NCBI RefSeq assembly: GCF_020921035.1
Contig: NC_063155.1
Span: 14,775,311-14,839,310, forward strand
Source: Rhodamnia argentea
Taxonomy: Eukaryota; Streptophyta; Magnoliopsida; Myrtales; Myrtaceae
Length of the DNA: 64,000 nucleotides
Direction: 5' to 3'
The notes under the pieces: generated by a model
The model's database searches: none
Told to the model about the DNA's origin: nothing
Seen by the model: only the letters and a program-made list of their open reading frames with translations
Shown: positions 12,412-24,233 of the stretch, piece by piece
How the letters are laid out: the number at the start of each line of letters is the position of its first letter
Numbering within the stretch: the first letter of the stretch is position 1
Position numbers and translations under genes: made by a program

Positions 12412-12795
12412 ATACGGCGTCGTTTAGACTAGGTGATCATGCGACGTCGTTTAGGGTGTTTGAAGAACGAACGGTCCGGATTAGATCTAGGTTAGATCTT
12501 GACCGTCCGTTCGGTTAAGGCGCACGGCGTCGTTTTGGTCTAAGTGCAATGAACGGTGCAGATTAGAATTGAGGTAAATCGTGGCCGTTCGTGGGTTTAA
12601 GTAATGCGGCGTCGTTTTTGAGTGTGTAGACCGGAGGCGACGTCGTTTCACTTAGGCAAGGATCGACGGCCGAGATCGATTCCATAGTTGATCTCGGCCG
12701 TCCGCCCATTTTCTTTTATTCTGGATATTAGAAAGTATTTTAGAAAAATCAAAAATAATTAGATAAATGCATATACGGTGTCGTTTTTTTTTAGG
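12412..12795. repeat. Cluster of degenerate GGCGTCGTTT motifs
   Basis: The decamer GGCGTCGTTT or its variants GCGACGTCGTTT and GGTGTCGTTT occur about six times between 12415 and 12790. They alternate with gatctaggttagatc-like and gaccgtccg-like phrases. This makes an irregular, diverged tandem array inside the candidate LTR. Confidence 0.6.
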
Positions 12796-13770
12796 GTCCG
12801 AGCGGGTCATGGGCGGTCGGACCGGGTTGACTGGTCGTTGGCCGGGTTGACCCGGTCCGGTTTAATAATATAAAAAATAATATAAAAATAAAAAGAAATT
12901 TCCAAAAATCCAAAAAATTGTAAAAATACTTAGAAAATTCATAAAAATTCCCAAATTTTCATAAAAAATTCTAAAAATTCCTAGATCGATTCGGGACTCA
13001 TAAAGTCTGGATCGAAAATTTTTGAGACTTCGAGGGTTGATTAATTTCGATCCGGAAAATTCCAAATATTTTTTAGAAAATAAATGAAAATTCCAAAAAA
13101 TAGAAAAAATTAGAAAAATTCCATAAAATCACAAAAAATAGGAAATGGCCACATTCAACCGGCCCGACCCTAATTTTGTGATTTTTGGGTCCCGAACTCC
13201 CAAAAATGACCATTCTACCCTTCCGGGCCTTCCGCCCCAAATTTTTACCAAATCACCCCGATACCCAAAATTGATTTTTGTGTGGGCCGATAGGGCCATT
13301 TTAGACATATCAAACCTTGATTGATTGATTTGATTGCTTGTAATGATTTTGATTGCGCATTAATTCCTCCGATTGTGATTGATTAGGATAGAAAAATCCC
13401 ATCCGTATGAATACTTAGATTTTTTAGGACCTACCTCATCCGATATCGCATCCGCATGAAATCTTAGGTTAGAAAAACAATCAACATCGGTAACCGAAAG
13501 GGCGTCAAATATGAAACTTGGCGTAACCAAATCCCCGGACCCAAAATCTCGGGTTTTCGCGGAACCGAACGGTTTCTCCCGACCGCTCGGTAAGGTTTTC
13601 CGATCGTACCTTCCAATAAATCGATCGGTGGCGACTCCAAATTGCATGTACATCTCGCACATGCCACCCGACCACGCAAGGTCAATTTCGATATTTGAAA
13701 AATTTTACCCGACATCGCGATTCGAGTAATGGGTCTTGGGAGAGACTCGCGATCCCCCCATATATATGTC

Positions 13771-13778
13771 TATAAAAA
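13771..13778 (+). promoter_or_regulatory. Second TATA-like box near LTR 3' end
   Basis: TATAAAAA lies 65 bp before the presumed LTR end, downstream of a TATATATG stretch. Its function is unknown. Confidence 0.25.
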
Positions 13779-14939
13779 GGAGGGATCGGCTCGTTAGCCC
13801 TATTCCACCCCCGGGAAGGAAATTTCCGGGAGGGTCGCGACAATTTCTACGTTAAATCTCTACACTAACACGTCAAACAGCATCCAAGGAGTGAGAGGGG
13901 ACTTACCCGATTATCTCCAAGGTTCAATTTTGTGAATAACATACTCACGAGTTCAAGATAGGTTTTTGGGCTTGGGGTCGACTCGGTGATTTTCATGCAA
14001 CCAAAATGCAAAATAAATAGGGATTCATGATCGGGGGAGCACTAGGAGCATAATGAATCAAAAATCTTGAAGAAACCTAGTCTAAATCATGAGATGCCAT
14101 TAAAACTAGCTCGAGAGGGCTGAAATTGAGCTCCCCTTTCGGGAGGTCGTAGGCATGACGGAGTGGGTTTGGGAAGCTTTACGGGACTTCAAAAAGCTTG
14201 TGAGCTAAACTTTGAAGCTCGATTCGTCCTCGAATGCCCGATCAGAGGTTGGATGCTCTCAAGTTGTAGGGCATTAATAGCGTCCCCGAGCTCTCTCTCC
14301 TTCCTTTTTTCTCTCACTCGCTCTCCGATTCTTTTGTTTTTCTCTCTAAATCGCCTTCTGTTTTTTTTGTTGATCGCATCCCCTTAATCGAATCGGCGAT
14401 GAAAGTCAATATAGATTGGAGAGGGTCGGCTCGCAAAAATAACGCCAAGAAAAACTTGTTCATTATTCTTAAGGATCTTGTGCTGTTACACATGACAAGG
14501 TTTCCTCCGGGTGGGCGCTCTATTTTTCATAGATTGCAAACTATGCTTATTTGTGTATGGAAAAGGCTTCAAGTTCGTGGGGCAAATATGAAAATGATGA
14601 TGACAACTTTCTTGTCTCATTTGTTTCTATTTTCATTTTATTTATTTTTTTGCAAAGAGGTATGAAAATCTAATAAAATGTGCATATTTTCAAGTTTATT
14701 TGTGTATGAGAACGTTATTTTTATAGTAATAAGATCGAAATATTTCATGAGCATCTCGTAGGGGCATATATGTCCTTTATATTAATATACGGTTTCTACC
14801 AAATGCGGGATATGATAAGATATGATGATATATGACTTTAAATCCATGATTCACCAAACAGTGGATAGGATATGGCCAAATCCTTAAATTTCTTATCCAA
14901 TCCTATCCCGACTGTAAATCTCGATGACCAAACGCAGCC

Positions 14940-15613
14940 TTTAGGTAATCACATGGTTGTAACTGAACAATAAATAGGTGTATATATGGTAGGCAAATGA
15001 GGGAGAGGCGGGACAAGGCCGGGACAAGTCTCGACCATATTCCACCTATAGTCATTCCCATTGTCAACTAGCTCTCGGCGTGAAACCGAGAAGCGGGGTT
15101 AAACTCGGCCTCATATCACCGGATAAGCACACGTCGCTTCTTTAGCGAGGTCGGCAGCAAAGCCAAACACGGGCGGCCTCGCTATCCGTAAAGAACGCCC
15201 GATAACTTCTACTAACCATAACATAAACCCAGTAACCAGTTGTGGATATGCTGGTTTCCCCCTACGGACGAGTCTCGACAACCCGAGCAACATAACATGT
15301 CTAATCCAAGCACATAGACAACTGCATTCACTAAGTTGGTAGATTAAGGAATCAGCCATTATTGTCCACATACCAATCCACTACTTGAACATAATAGGAT
15401 TGAAGCGAAAAGCCAAAAGTTTATTCGTGTATGTCATCCCAGCAACAACGCAGTATCGAAACGAATAACATGCAAACCATCCTTACTTCTCTACCTATCA
15501 ACTCAACTTTCAAAATATACCAACTCAAATCAATCAATGCCGCATGTCACCACAGTACCAAGAAAATTACTCTTCTTCTAAGAGTTGTGCTTTTGCCTCC
15601 TCAAGATCAAGGG
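14940..15613. other. 3' flank of BCCP, no other gene seen
   Basis: No coding frame with recognisable motifs. The 86-codon minus frame at 15111-15371 matches nothing I know. The final part should contain the 3' UTR of the minus-strand BCCP gene. Confidence 0.4.
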
Positions 15614-16985
15614 TTACGGTTGGATGATAAAAAGTGGCTGCAAAGACACCAAGAATCGTCAGGTTAGTATGTACAAGAATAACGTGATAACTAGTAGTTG
15701 AACATCCGTCAATCAGCATATCAAACTCACCATGTCAACGCTGACTGCTTCGCCATCTTCCGCAAGAACATCAACTATAGTTCCCGATTGATCAGCCTTC
15801 AAGATATATAAGAACAATGATTTATTGCAAAGTTAGCAGGTAATTCTCTCTACAAATAGCAATTTGTAGGATGACCACAAGCCCATAGAGCTGATGCATC
15901 TTGTGGGGCGGATCAAGACAAAAGACTATAGTGACGTGAAGAATGATTGCACATTGCAAACAAAACGAACACTTACTTCAATTTCATTCATCAATTTCAT
16001 GGCCTCGATAATGCATATGACCTGTCCTTTCTGTACTTTGTCTCCTTTCTGAAAGAAAAGTCAAATCAATTGACCCAGTACAAAAAGAATCCGCATAAAT
16101 GGGAAGGGTCTTAAATTCACTTCGCGTCAGCCGTTTCAATCTCAGTAGAGCCACAGTAAGAGATAACAAACCTTTACAAATGGAGGTTCACCCGGTCCTG
16201 GACTTCGATAGAATGTTCCTGCCATGGGACATTTAAGAGGTGGAAGCGATGATTCAGCTGGCTTGCTAGCCGATGGAGGTGGTGGCCTAGGAGCTGCAGG
16301 TGCAGCTGCAGAGGCAGGTGCAACTGCAGCAGGTGGGCCTATAACAGGAGAGGGCGCATAATTCATCATAGGCGGAGCAGGAGCTGGCGGTTGAGGCAAG
16401 GCCTCTTTCTTGCGAATAATTAGCTCGCAGTCAAGCTGCTTTAGCTGCAGCTCTACAATATCTCTAGAATCAACAAGCCTGCAGATATGTACGGAACAGA
16501 TGCAATTCACAATTAATGACAAGCGAGCCCTTGAAAAGACGATGTGCACAACTATAAACAAAAAAATTTCACGTACTTGACTAGATTTGAAACTTGAGAG
16601 ATAAATTCTGAGATTGACTCCTCGGTAGCCAAACTTGCAGAAGAGGGATCAATAGGTGGCTGAGCGTCCCTTTTTTCTGAGGCTGGTACTGCAGGTTTTG
16701 ATGGAGGCATAGCAGCAGCATTTGAGGATCCATCAACGGCAACCTTTAAGGCAATAGATGACCCCAGAAGCATGTCCATGAAGGAGCGCAAATTTGAAAA
16801 TAGTTCCTCCAAAAAGAACCATTGGAACTACCTTACCTCTTTTGATTGGGCCTTCACCACTACTGAGCTCCTGGAGGTATGATGCAACCCCTGCTATAAA
16901 AACATCAACATTAGACCACCATACCCCACAATTATGTGTTCTTCAGTGTGAATTGGCACATGGAAAGAGAGAAGGAATGATATAC

Positions 16986-17023
<38 letters not shown>

Positions 17024-19215
17024 CTCACATTGAATCCCTAGACACTAGCCGGAGTATATCATCAGTATTTTCATTTTGGTTATTCGACCGTCTCTTAATT
17101 GACATTGCAGTACCCAAAAAAAAAATGTCATACAATGCCAATCTCATTTGCTGACCGAAAAAATGGTGACTTTTAGGTAGCAGTCAGCCAAAGATTCTAT
17201 CCTTAAAACTCGGGAAGAAATGGACAAGAAATTTAGCCATGTGCAAATGCAAAGTTAAACTCAAGCTTCTTTTCGGTATTCGTCTTGACAAGACCTAGGA
17301 GAGACAATTCATACCGTCCCCTTTCACCTAAAAGACAATAACATGAAATGGAGCTCCTGCTGCAGAAGCAAAGATACATCCAGCAATAATTGGATTGACT
17401 AAAAATGCTTGAGTTGACTCCAATACGCCCCTCACCGCTTAACTTTTGCAGGTGGTGGTGCCCTATTTTTTTCACTCTATTGCAAATAGACCCTGAAAAT
17501 AGTTTGGCCAAGACAGCCACAGCCGTTCTCCCATTTTAACATATACAACAACCACCCATAACTATCATTACCGCATCTATTCTCTCAGATCTAGTAGCTC
17601 GTAATGAGATTTTCGAGGATTTAGTTGCCAACTGCAAACTAGTGCATGTCATTGGTTTACTACTGACTTCACACAATTGGTTTGGAGTCCTAGAATGGTC
17701 AAACTAAGGAGGGTAGGAGTTAATTGCTAAATCAAAGGATGGGAGACACATTGCAACTTCCCTAACAATTGAGGGGATCAATTTGCAATGAATTCTAGAA
17801 GTACCATTTTTGGTCGCAATTTGAGAACGAGATCATTTTCACTATCCATTCCATTGCCTCCAGCTACCCTTCTAGTCTGTGGACTACAATTATGGATATT
17901 ACCCACATCTATGTCTAGTTAATATTGCATGTGGGTGATACCTTTAACTTGTAACCCGCCAATGATTAGGGCGGTTGGAAGAATACCACAATGGAGGAAA
18001 ATATAGCCCATCCAGACGTCATTATATTATTCCGGAAGTACAAATTCATAAGTATTAGAACTGATGGGAACAATTAAAACCACAACCACCATGATTTGTG
18101 AGGAAATGTGAGTCACCACATATGCAGTAAAAGGTGCTTGATCAAGAATTCATTTTGCAGCTCACTTCTCAAATAAGAATTTCTTTAACAATTCTTTGGA
18201 ACTGAATGAGTAGAACAGTTGCCAGCTTTCCAATAGTATCATAACCCCATAATTTATTCACCACAGCACCAAAATCTCATGCAGCATAAGAGGTTCAGCA
18301 TAGAATCTATCAAAAGTCAATCCAACAAAAATTTGTTGCGACACATGAACTTGGAATAATCAACTATTATATTTACTAAGTAAAAGCTTCCTCTGAGAGC
18401 TAGAAAACAAGGGTTGGACAATCGACATTGCTTTATAGCACAACAATTCCAGGAGAGAAAAGAGTGTCCCCAATGAGTTATCGTTTCATTGTATCAGACA
18501 AAACTGCACATTCAGCAGTTACGAAGCTTGGCTGTATGAGGATATTGAATCAGTACTGAGAAGCATGTGCCCATCACTCCAGAGTTCGGGGGTCCAAGAG
18601 TTTCATAAAACGTTCTTGGTAAGCCGTGAGGGAAAAATAGAACACGTTGCTTTGGACTTCTGCAACTCCATAAGAGGAAACAAAGGTCCTTCATTAACTA
18701 GAATTAGCTTCAGACAACTAACCAGGAGCACAGTTTTCCCTCTCATAAAAGCCTACCACCCTTCCCATCATTTTCTTCCGCATTGCATTGTGATTGTGAT
18801 CAATACCCGACAAGCAAGAAATCAAGGAAATCAGGCCAGTGACTTGAGGATAAACGTTCCGACTACCAATTCGCAGGCAACAAAGCAAGGAATCACAAAC
18901 GAACAAAAAGGATCACCAGCTTATAATTCATGCAAATTGCTTCCGTGGCCAGCGACTCACAAGACGCACAACCAAGAACTCCCCTCCGACTCCTCAGAAA
19001 TGACCCAATAGCCAAGAACAAGGGAAAGTAGCGACGACAAGTTAACCAAGAATTGGACATACCCGGGCGAGGAATCGGAGCCTGGGCTTAGGGGAGAGGC
19101 GGAAGGAGAGAGCGCGTGGAGCGTTGGGGGAGCTGGGAGGAGAGGAAGAGCGAGGCAGGCGGGAGGTGGAGGCTTTAGCGAGGGTCGAAGAGGTGGTGGA
19201 GAGAGACGACGCCAT
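15614..19215 (-). CDS. BCCP: Biotin carboxyl carrier protein of plastid acetyl-CoA carboxylase
   Basis: BCCP carries carboxybiotin between the two half-reactions of heteromeric acetyl-CoA carboxylase in the stroma, the first step of fatty-acid synthesis. Seven exons on the minus strand join in frame to 281 residues: 19215-19063, 16893-16837, 16743-16577, 16478-16172, 16048-15977, 15796-15731 and 15637-15614. All junctions are GT-AG. Exon 1 and exon 2 encode a Ser/Thr/Arg-rich transit peptide starting [10 protein letters not shown] and running to about VVVKAQS. A Pro/Ala-rich linker (exon 4) precedes the biotinyl domain. The biotinylation motif EAMKLMNEI places the biotin-accepting Lys at about residue 246. 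The last exon is only 24 bp and encodes PLFIIQP plus the stop. Intron 1 is 2.17 kb and holds a GA microsatellite. Family identity is secure. Which BCCP paralogue this is cannot be told. Confidence 0.95.
16990..17021. repeat. (AG)n microsatellite in BCCP intron 1
   Basis: About fifteen uninterrupted AG units, likely length-polymorphic between individuals. The rest of this intron (17022-19062) shows no coding or mobile feature I can name. Confidence 0.9.
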
Positions 19216-19316
19216 TGGTGGCTCTCTGGCACAAAAGGCAGCTCCTTTCGACGCAAATCACGAGGAGGGTGCAGAATGGAATGGTGGGTTCGGCTCAGTT
19301 ACCTCGGTTTGTATGG

Positions 19317-19345
19317 AGAGAGAGAGAGAAAGAGAGAGAGAGAGA
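19317..19345. repeat. GA-rich tract upstream of BCCP start
   Basis: An interrupted GA run about 100 bp upstream of the BCCP ATG, on the opposite strand a CT-rich 5' UTR-like tract. Such pyrimidine-rich leaders are common just upstream of plant starts. Confidence 0.6.
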
Positions 19346-19539
19346 TTCGGGGAGTCCGTCTGTAGAGTTGGAAGCGAGAGGGGGTGGAGAGAAGCGACGG
19401 AGAGCGTCGATGAAACCGAAGCGTGGGGCGTGCGGGGGGCGCGTGTCGTTTTGATCGTGCCTGCTCGATCGCTTGTCACGTGCGAAAGCGAGACCGACCA
19501 TACTAAGGACGTGCACGATATCCATTCAATTTCACTATT

Positions 19540-20200
19540 TCTGTTCCAAATTAATTTCTGAAATAAGTTTGAAATAAAAAATTATTTGATAATGTAATTC
19601 TATTTTTCTATTTCTGAAACAAATTTCTATTTCAAAAATAAATTTAAAAGAGAAATAAAAAATAAAAAATTTCTACTTCTCAAAAAAATAAAAATAAAAA
19701 TTTGGCCCCCGCTCATCGCCGGCCGTCGCAACCACCCATCGCCAATCGCCGTTACCCGCTGGCAACCACCGCCAGCAACCGCCAAGAACCACCGGCGACC
19801 TCTTATGACCACCATCGGCCACCCCCACCACCCACCGCTAGCGGCCACCTCCACCACCACCGCCACCGTCAATCACCTCTGGCCACCATTAGCCGCCACC
19901 GACCGCTAGCCGCCACGGCCGCCGCTAGGGACCTCTACCACCATCGCCCACCACCGGGGACCTCCACCACCATCGACCATCGCCGGTGGTCCACCGTTGG
20001 CCACCACCGCCGGCGACCTCCACCGCCTTCACCGACCACCATCGTCACCGTCACCGCCCACCCGCCGGCCCAACTTCTATTTCGTAATCAGAAATTTTAT
20101 GTCGTTATCAAACGTATTTTTTTCTCAAAAACTTATTCGAAAACGGAAATAGAAAAAATTATTTCTAGCCAGAAATCTATTGCTAAAATAGAATGGTTTT
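19540..20200. mobile_element. CCACC-rich low-complexity insert with AT-rich inverted arms
   Basis: The core at 19705-20070 is made of CCACC/CCGCC/CATCG phrases. AT-rich arms flank it. The left arm (GAAATAAGTTTGAAATAAAAAATTA..) resembles the reverse complement of the right arm (GAATAAGTTTTTGAGAAAAAAATA..), and TTTGATAA and ATTTCTG occur in both. This suggests a foldback element with a simple-sequence interior. The 198-codon plus frame through it (19702-20298) is low-complexity Pro/His and not a credible protein. Confidence 0.45.
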
Positions 20201-20798
20201 CATTCACCTCTACTTACAACCTCTTCTGCGATTTATTTTCTGCCTCCAAGTTGGGTATGACTAATGAGAATGACTATGGTAAGCAAAAATGGATTTAAAA
20301 AAAAGGAAGAAGAAGAAGAGGAGGAGGAGGAGAGACATTCGACTTTTTTGCAAGATACCAATGCATATGAATTGAGTGGTTCGATTAACTCCACTCAAGC
20401 TATTATCTTCAAGAAAAATTTTGAAAAAAATCTAAACTGTTCTCATTTTTTTATATAAAAAAAATGATTCAAAGTAGACTTTATTTTAAATAAGGTCTTG
20501 AAGTGATCATATCAGTTTCAAATTAGGGTTTAACCTCGCCGACCGGACAAATTTTTAGACTGATTAAAGGCATTTTCTTCCAAAAAAAAATTTCTTTCTT
20601 TTATTCCCTATTAATCTTCTTCGTCGTTGCGGCCAGCCACCCGCTTTGTCGGAGGCCATCGCACCTCCTCGTAACCTCCTCGACTGTATAGTTTGTGCCC
20701 AGCCACAACTGCCTATGCAGCGTCGAGTCTTGAATCTCCGTCCAAGATTTCTGTGCTGCCTCATCACTCGATGCTCAGGCCACGCCATGGCCAAGTCT

Positions 20799-21115
20799 TC
20801 ACCGCGAAGTATTGCAGATCACGTAATACACCACCGATATTGCCAGCACGGCAACCACATGCACGGGCACAAGGGTGGCCATCACAACATTGAGGAACAG
20901 CTTCTCCCTCAGCGAGGGCTCGCTGCGGCCCATGCCGACGTGAGCGTCATGGCGGACGTACGCGATGAACCGTTTCTCAAGCTCGGCCAGGTTCTCCGAC
21001 GTGATTGTGGAGGCCTCGGCCTCCGGCTCCCGCTTGAGGGGGGCTCGTCCTTGTCAGCCGAGGAGGGGGGCTAGGGCGTGGCACTGGATGAGAGGTCTTT
21101 GAGGCTGTTTTCCAT
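20799..21115 (-). pseudogene. Truncated LPEAT1-like lysophospholipid acyltransferase pseudogene
   Basis: On the minus strand an ATG at 21115 opens MENSLKDLSS, then meets a stop after 14 codons. In another frame the translation continues as ASTITSENLAELEKRFIAYV and later GMGRSEPSLREKLFLNVV and AISVVYYVICN, ending at a TGA at 20799. The order resembles the N-terminus of plant LPEAT1: an ELE-K-ap-YVR-D segment, a GRGE-like segment, then the first hydrophobic segment ending YYLIC. LPEAT1 acylates lysophosphatidylethanolamine in the ER. Only this N-terminal exon is present, with a frameshift, and the acyltransferase HxxxxD region is absent, so it is a dead fragment. Its GC content exceeds the surroundings. 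Confidence 0.65.
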
Positions 21116-21299
21116 GGCAGAGGGGGAGATTATGCTAATGCAGTGACGGTGTTTCAATGGAATTGAAGCAGTGGTGGTTGCATTGTGAAGGAGGAAGAGA
21201 GGAGTGCTTGGAGATCTGGGAAAGCTAATTTCATTGTGTTGTGCGTAGGTTTTGTTAGAAGTATAAAGGGTAAATTGGTCTTGAGGACTCTTGGGGCTT

Positions 21300-23820
21300 A
21301 TTTCGTTGCTGATTACCAATGTATAGATCCTTATTTTCTCAATAATATGAGATTAACTTTTCCTCTCATATAGTATCAGATACTAGTTGAAACCATAAAC
21401 CTAGAATGAGCACTTACCGCCGTCGACCACCAAACCCTTCCAGCCACCGCCGAAGTTGACGAATCTCGTCGGAGTCTCCTTGTCCAATGTAGCCCAGACA
21501 CCGTGAGCTTAGATCTAGCATCGCCTAGATTCGATGTTGTCCCACGTTATAGGGGGTATCGTTTAGGCTGGCGAGCCTAGTTCCGAGGTCTTCCGACATC
21601 GTCCAGCGTTGCAAGGGCGTCGCCTAGGCCGGCGAGCCCAGATCCGCATCATCCAGTGTCGCCAAGGCGTCGTCCAATGTCTTCCAGCCCCCACCTCATG
21701 TTCTGATCCCCACATGTTTGATTTTTGATGGATTCAGGGTTCTTGAGCTTCAAAGCAAGAGTCTTGAGGTGCTAACTCGTCGATTAGGGCCTATTGTTAC
21801 GTGGGTAGCTCTTAATTGGAAATATGGATGTGTTTGTGGCGTTTCTCGACTTTTTTTAAGTTGAAATGAAGCTGATTAGGCGAACTTTTGGGGCTTTTGT
21901 GGATTGATATGATATTATGTTTATTTCAATTACTACATGAAATTAAATTGTGTTGGATTATTGAACTGTTAAGGTTTGGTTATATGAAGAATAATATTGT
22001 AGATTGGGTGATTATGATATGAGTAAAGCTGATGATGGTTCTTGGAAGAACAATGCCATGATGACTGAAGTGATTTTCTCCTCATCTAATCGAATTATTG
22101 ATAAGAAGCTTGAGGGTGGTGGTAACTTGCAGCAATGGAAGAAAATTGTGAAGCTTACTTTAACAGGCAAGAATTGGCATAGACATTTAACTGAGCCCAA
22201 TCCTAAAGATGATGAAACTTGGGATGTTATTGATGTACATATTTTTAATCAAATGCTAAATCCTATGGAGAGTAATATGCTTGGTCTAGTAACTCATATT
22301 GATGCAGTCAAAGAACCGTGTGAATATTTGGATGAATTATATTCAAGTCAAAATAACTTGCCACGGATTTATGAGCTATCGCGGGAAATTTTTAAATTTG
22401 AGAGGAAGGAGCGTTTTATTACATAGTACTTTACTGATTTTAAGGGAATGTACGAGGAATTGAATATTATTCTTCCAATTTTAGCCAATGTTCAGCAAAT
22501 GCAACTTTAGAGATAACAATTGGCTTTGATGGGATTCATAGGAAGTCTTAGTCCTGAATATGAAATTGCTAGGTCTCAAATTCTTAGAGGAGAGATTGTT
22601 GCATTACTCATAGACACTTTTGCTTGGGTTCTTCAGGTATCTCACGAGTCTTCTCAGGGTAATTCATCCCTTGTGTCATAGTCTCGAACCGATAGTGAGA
22701 GTAGGAGTGATAGAGGAAACCATGGAGGACATAATGGCCCCAGTGGCTAAGGGGGAGGCTGAGGCACGAGAACAAGGATAAGCCAAGGTCAATAGCATAT
22801 TTATGGACAATCTCGCTTGTCTACCGATAGTTCTGGGGCAACACAAACTTGTCATTACCGTGGGAGACCAAACCATATTCAGAGATTTTCCTACAAGTTA
22901 CATTAAGACCAGGGCAGCAACAACAATTTGTAAATATTGCATCTAGTACCGATTCTTTCCCACAGTCTGATGAGGGCAATGTAGTAGTTATGTCTGAAGA
23001 GGAATTTGCTTGGTACAATAAGTCTCAAATTTCACAACCTTGGACTCTAGTCCTTGGATCGTTGTTTCGGAGGCTTCTGCTCACATGTCATGTCTTTTAG
23101 TTATATTTTCCTCTCTTACTCTATCTCCATCACATTAGTCAATGGTATGGTTGGCGGAGTTCATCCAACTCCTTTATTACCATTATCCTTAATGTTTTAT
23201 CTTCCACAATTTTCCTTGAACTAAAACGTTTCTATGTTTAGTAATATTCTATCATGATTCTTGTATCTTCTAGGATGTGGCTACATATAGAGCAATTGGT
23301 AGAGGACGTAAGAAAGGGGGACTGTTTGTGCTTGAAGACGCAACTTCCTTCGCATACTCTGGTGTTACCTCCCTACATCAAATCTATTGTCGTCTTGTTC
23401 ATCCTTCTCCACGCAGTCTTCAGAAATTGGATTCCGATTATAAGTCTCTTTCTAGTTTAAACTGCGAGTTATGTCAACTTGGCAAATTACATCGACCATC
23501 TCGAGTCATTAAATGAGCATCATTTCCCTTTTTGTTAGTTCATTTAGATGTTTGAGGTCCATGTCATGCGACTTCCAATTTAGATTTTAGATATTTTGTT
23601 ACTTTTGTTGATAGCTATTCCAGAGTTATTTGATTATATTTTAGTAGAAAGTCATTCATAATTGCTTTCTACATTTCGAGCATTTATATCTGAAATTTAT
23701 ATTCAGTTTGGTGTACATATTAAACTTTTGCGCTCGGATAACGCTAAGGAGTACTTTTCTGTAGCTTTTTCTGACTTTATCTTTCAACATCATACGCCAC
23801 GCTGCATACGTCCTTATCTA
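21300..23820 (+). mobile_element. Degenerate Ty1/Copia retrotransposon (gag, GAG-pre-integrase, integrase)
   Basis: A gag-like frame at 22004-22426 contains GGNLQQWKKIVKLTLTGKNW and MLGLVTHIDAVKEPCEYLDE, typical of the UBN2-type Copia gag. It is broken by stops at 22424 and again after 22500. A Gly/Arg/Ser-rich stretch follows at about 22690-22760. A GAG-pre-integrase segment at 23277-23516 reads GLFVLEDA then LNCELCQLGKLHR. Integrase remnants (HLDVWGP-like with a stop, FVTFVDSYSR, then LGSDNAKEYF-like) reach about 23800. No RT or RNase H is present and the 3' LTR was not found, so the element is truncated and inactive. Confidence 0.8.
21371..21383 (+). promoter_or_regulatory. Degenerate Copia primer-binding site
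   Basis: TAGTATCAGATAC resembles the usual plant Copia primer-binding sequence TGGTATCAGAGC, complementary to initiator tRNA-Met. It follows an LTR-end-like stretch and precedes the gag frame by about 0.6 kb. Confidence 0.5.
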
Positions 23821-24233
23821 CAGAGCTCGGTCAAATAGTAAAGTTCTTGTATTGGAACGTGGTGTCAAGAAAGAAAAGGTAGTTCCCCCGGTCCACCCTT
23901 TAAAAGAAGATCTGGCCGTTGTTTGCAAGAGCCAGAAGACATCAGTGGCAGTGAAGTTCTCTAAGCTAATTGAATTCTTGTAACAATCGAGTGCTGCATG
24001 CACAGGGTAAACAAGGATGCCGTGCGTTGCCGCAACCGAAAGATAGGCAGCCCTGCGAATACAGAATGTCGTGCGCAACATCGCTCGGAAAGGCCGCACT
24101 TCAGTTCATTTCAGCTTCAGCTCTGATTGTCGACATAGATACAAGTAGATACAGGCGAGTACAACAATTATACAACAATTATTCGAGTTGTGAAGTTCGT
24201 CGTGGTAATTGAAAGTTCTTCTATAGAGTGGAT
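23821..24233. other. 3' flank of thioredoxin f gene
   Basis: No independent gene. Part of it should be the 3' UTR of the minus-strand thioredoxin gene. Short frames on both strands shadow one another. Confidence 0.4.

Larger units (their letters stand above)
10189..13842 (+). mobile_element. Candidate solo LTR (3.65 kb) nested in the TIR element
   Basis: It begins TGACACCCGAATTTTT and ends GGGTCGCGACA, the TG..CA form of an LTR. The pentamer TACGT precedes the start (10184-10188) and recurs just beyond the end (13848-13852), offset by five bases. TATA-like boxes occur at 11427 (TATAAAAG) and 13771 (TATAAAAA). No gag, pol, primer-binding site or polypurine tract was found. The long LTR with a TGACACC start suggests a Tat/Ogre-like Ty3 element; this is an inference. 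The base composition changes sharply from AT-rich (10.2-11.0 kb) to mixed GC. Confidence 0.4.
9825..14939. mobile_element. 5.1-kb element with GGYTGCGTTTGGTC terminal inverted repeats, nested
   Basis: The left terminus GGTTGCGTTTGGTCGTC (9825) pairs with the reverse complement of the right terminus GGCTGCGTTTGGTCATC (14939). The looser inner similarity, with GGATATGATATG and TTATCC phrases, runs about 150 bp on both sides. TTT flanks both ends as a possible 3-bp target duplication. This would fit a PIF/Harbinger-like or similar DNA transposon. Most of the interior is an LTR-like insertion (10189-13842), so the original element was about 1.5 kb. No transposase is recognisable. The 88-codon frame at 14399-14665 is unassigned. 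Confidence 0.55.

Noticed and set aside
14399-14665. 88-codon frame as a transposase of the TIR element
   Set aside because: It has no DDE, Myb or hAT dimerisation motif.
19702-20298. 198-codon Pro/His-rich frame
   Set aside because: It is simple CCACC sequence, with no start context, splice sites or family motifs.
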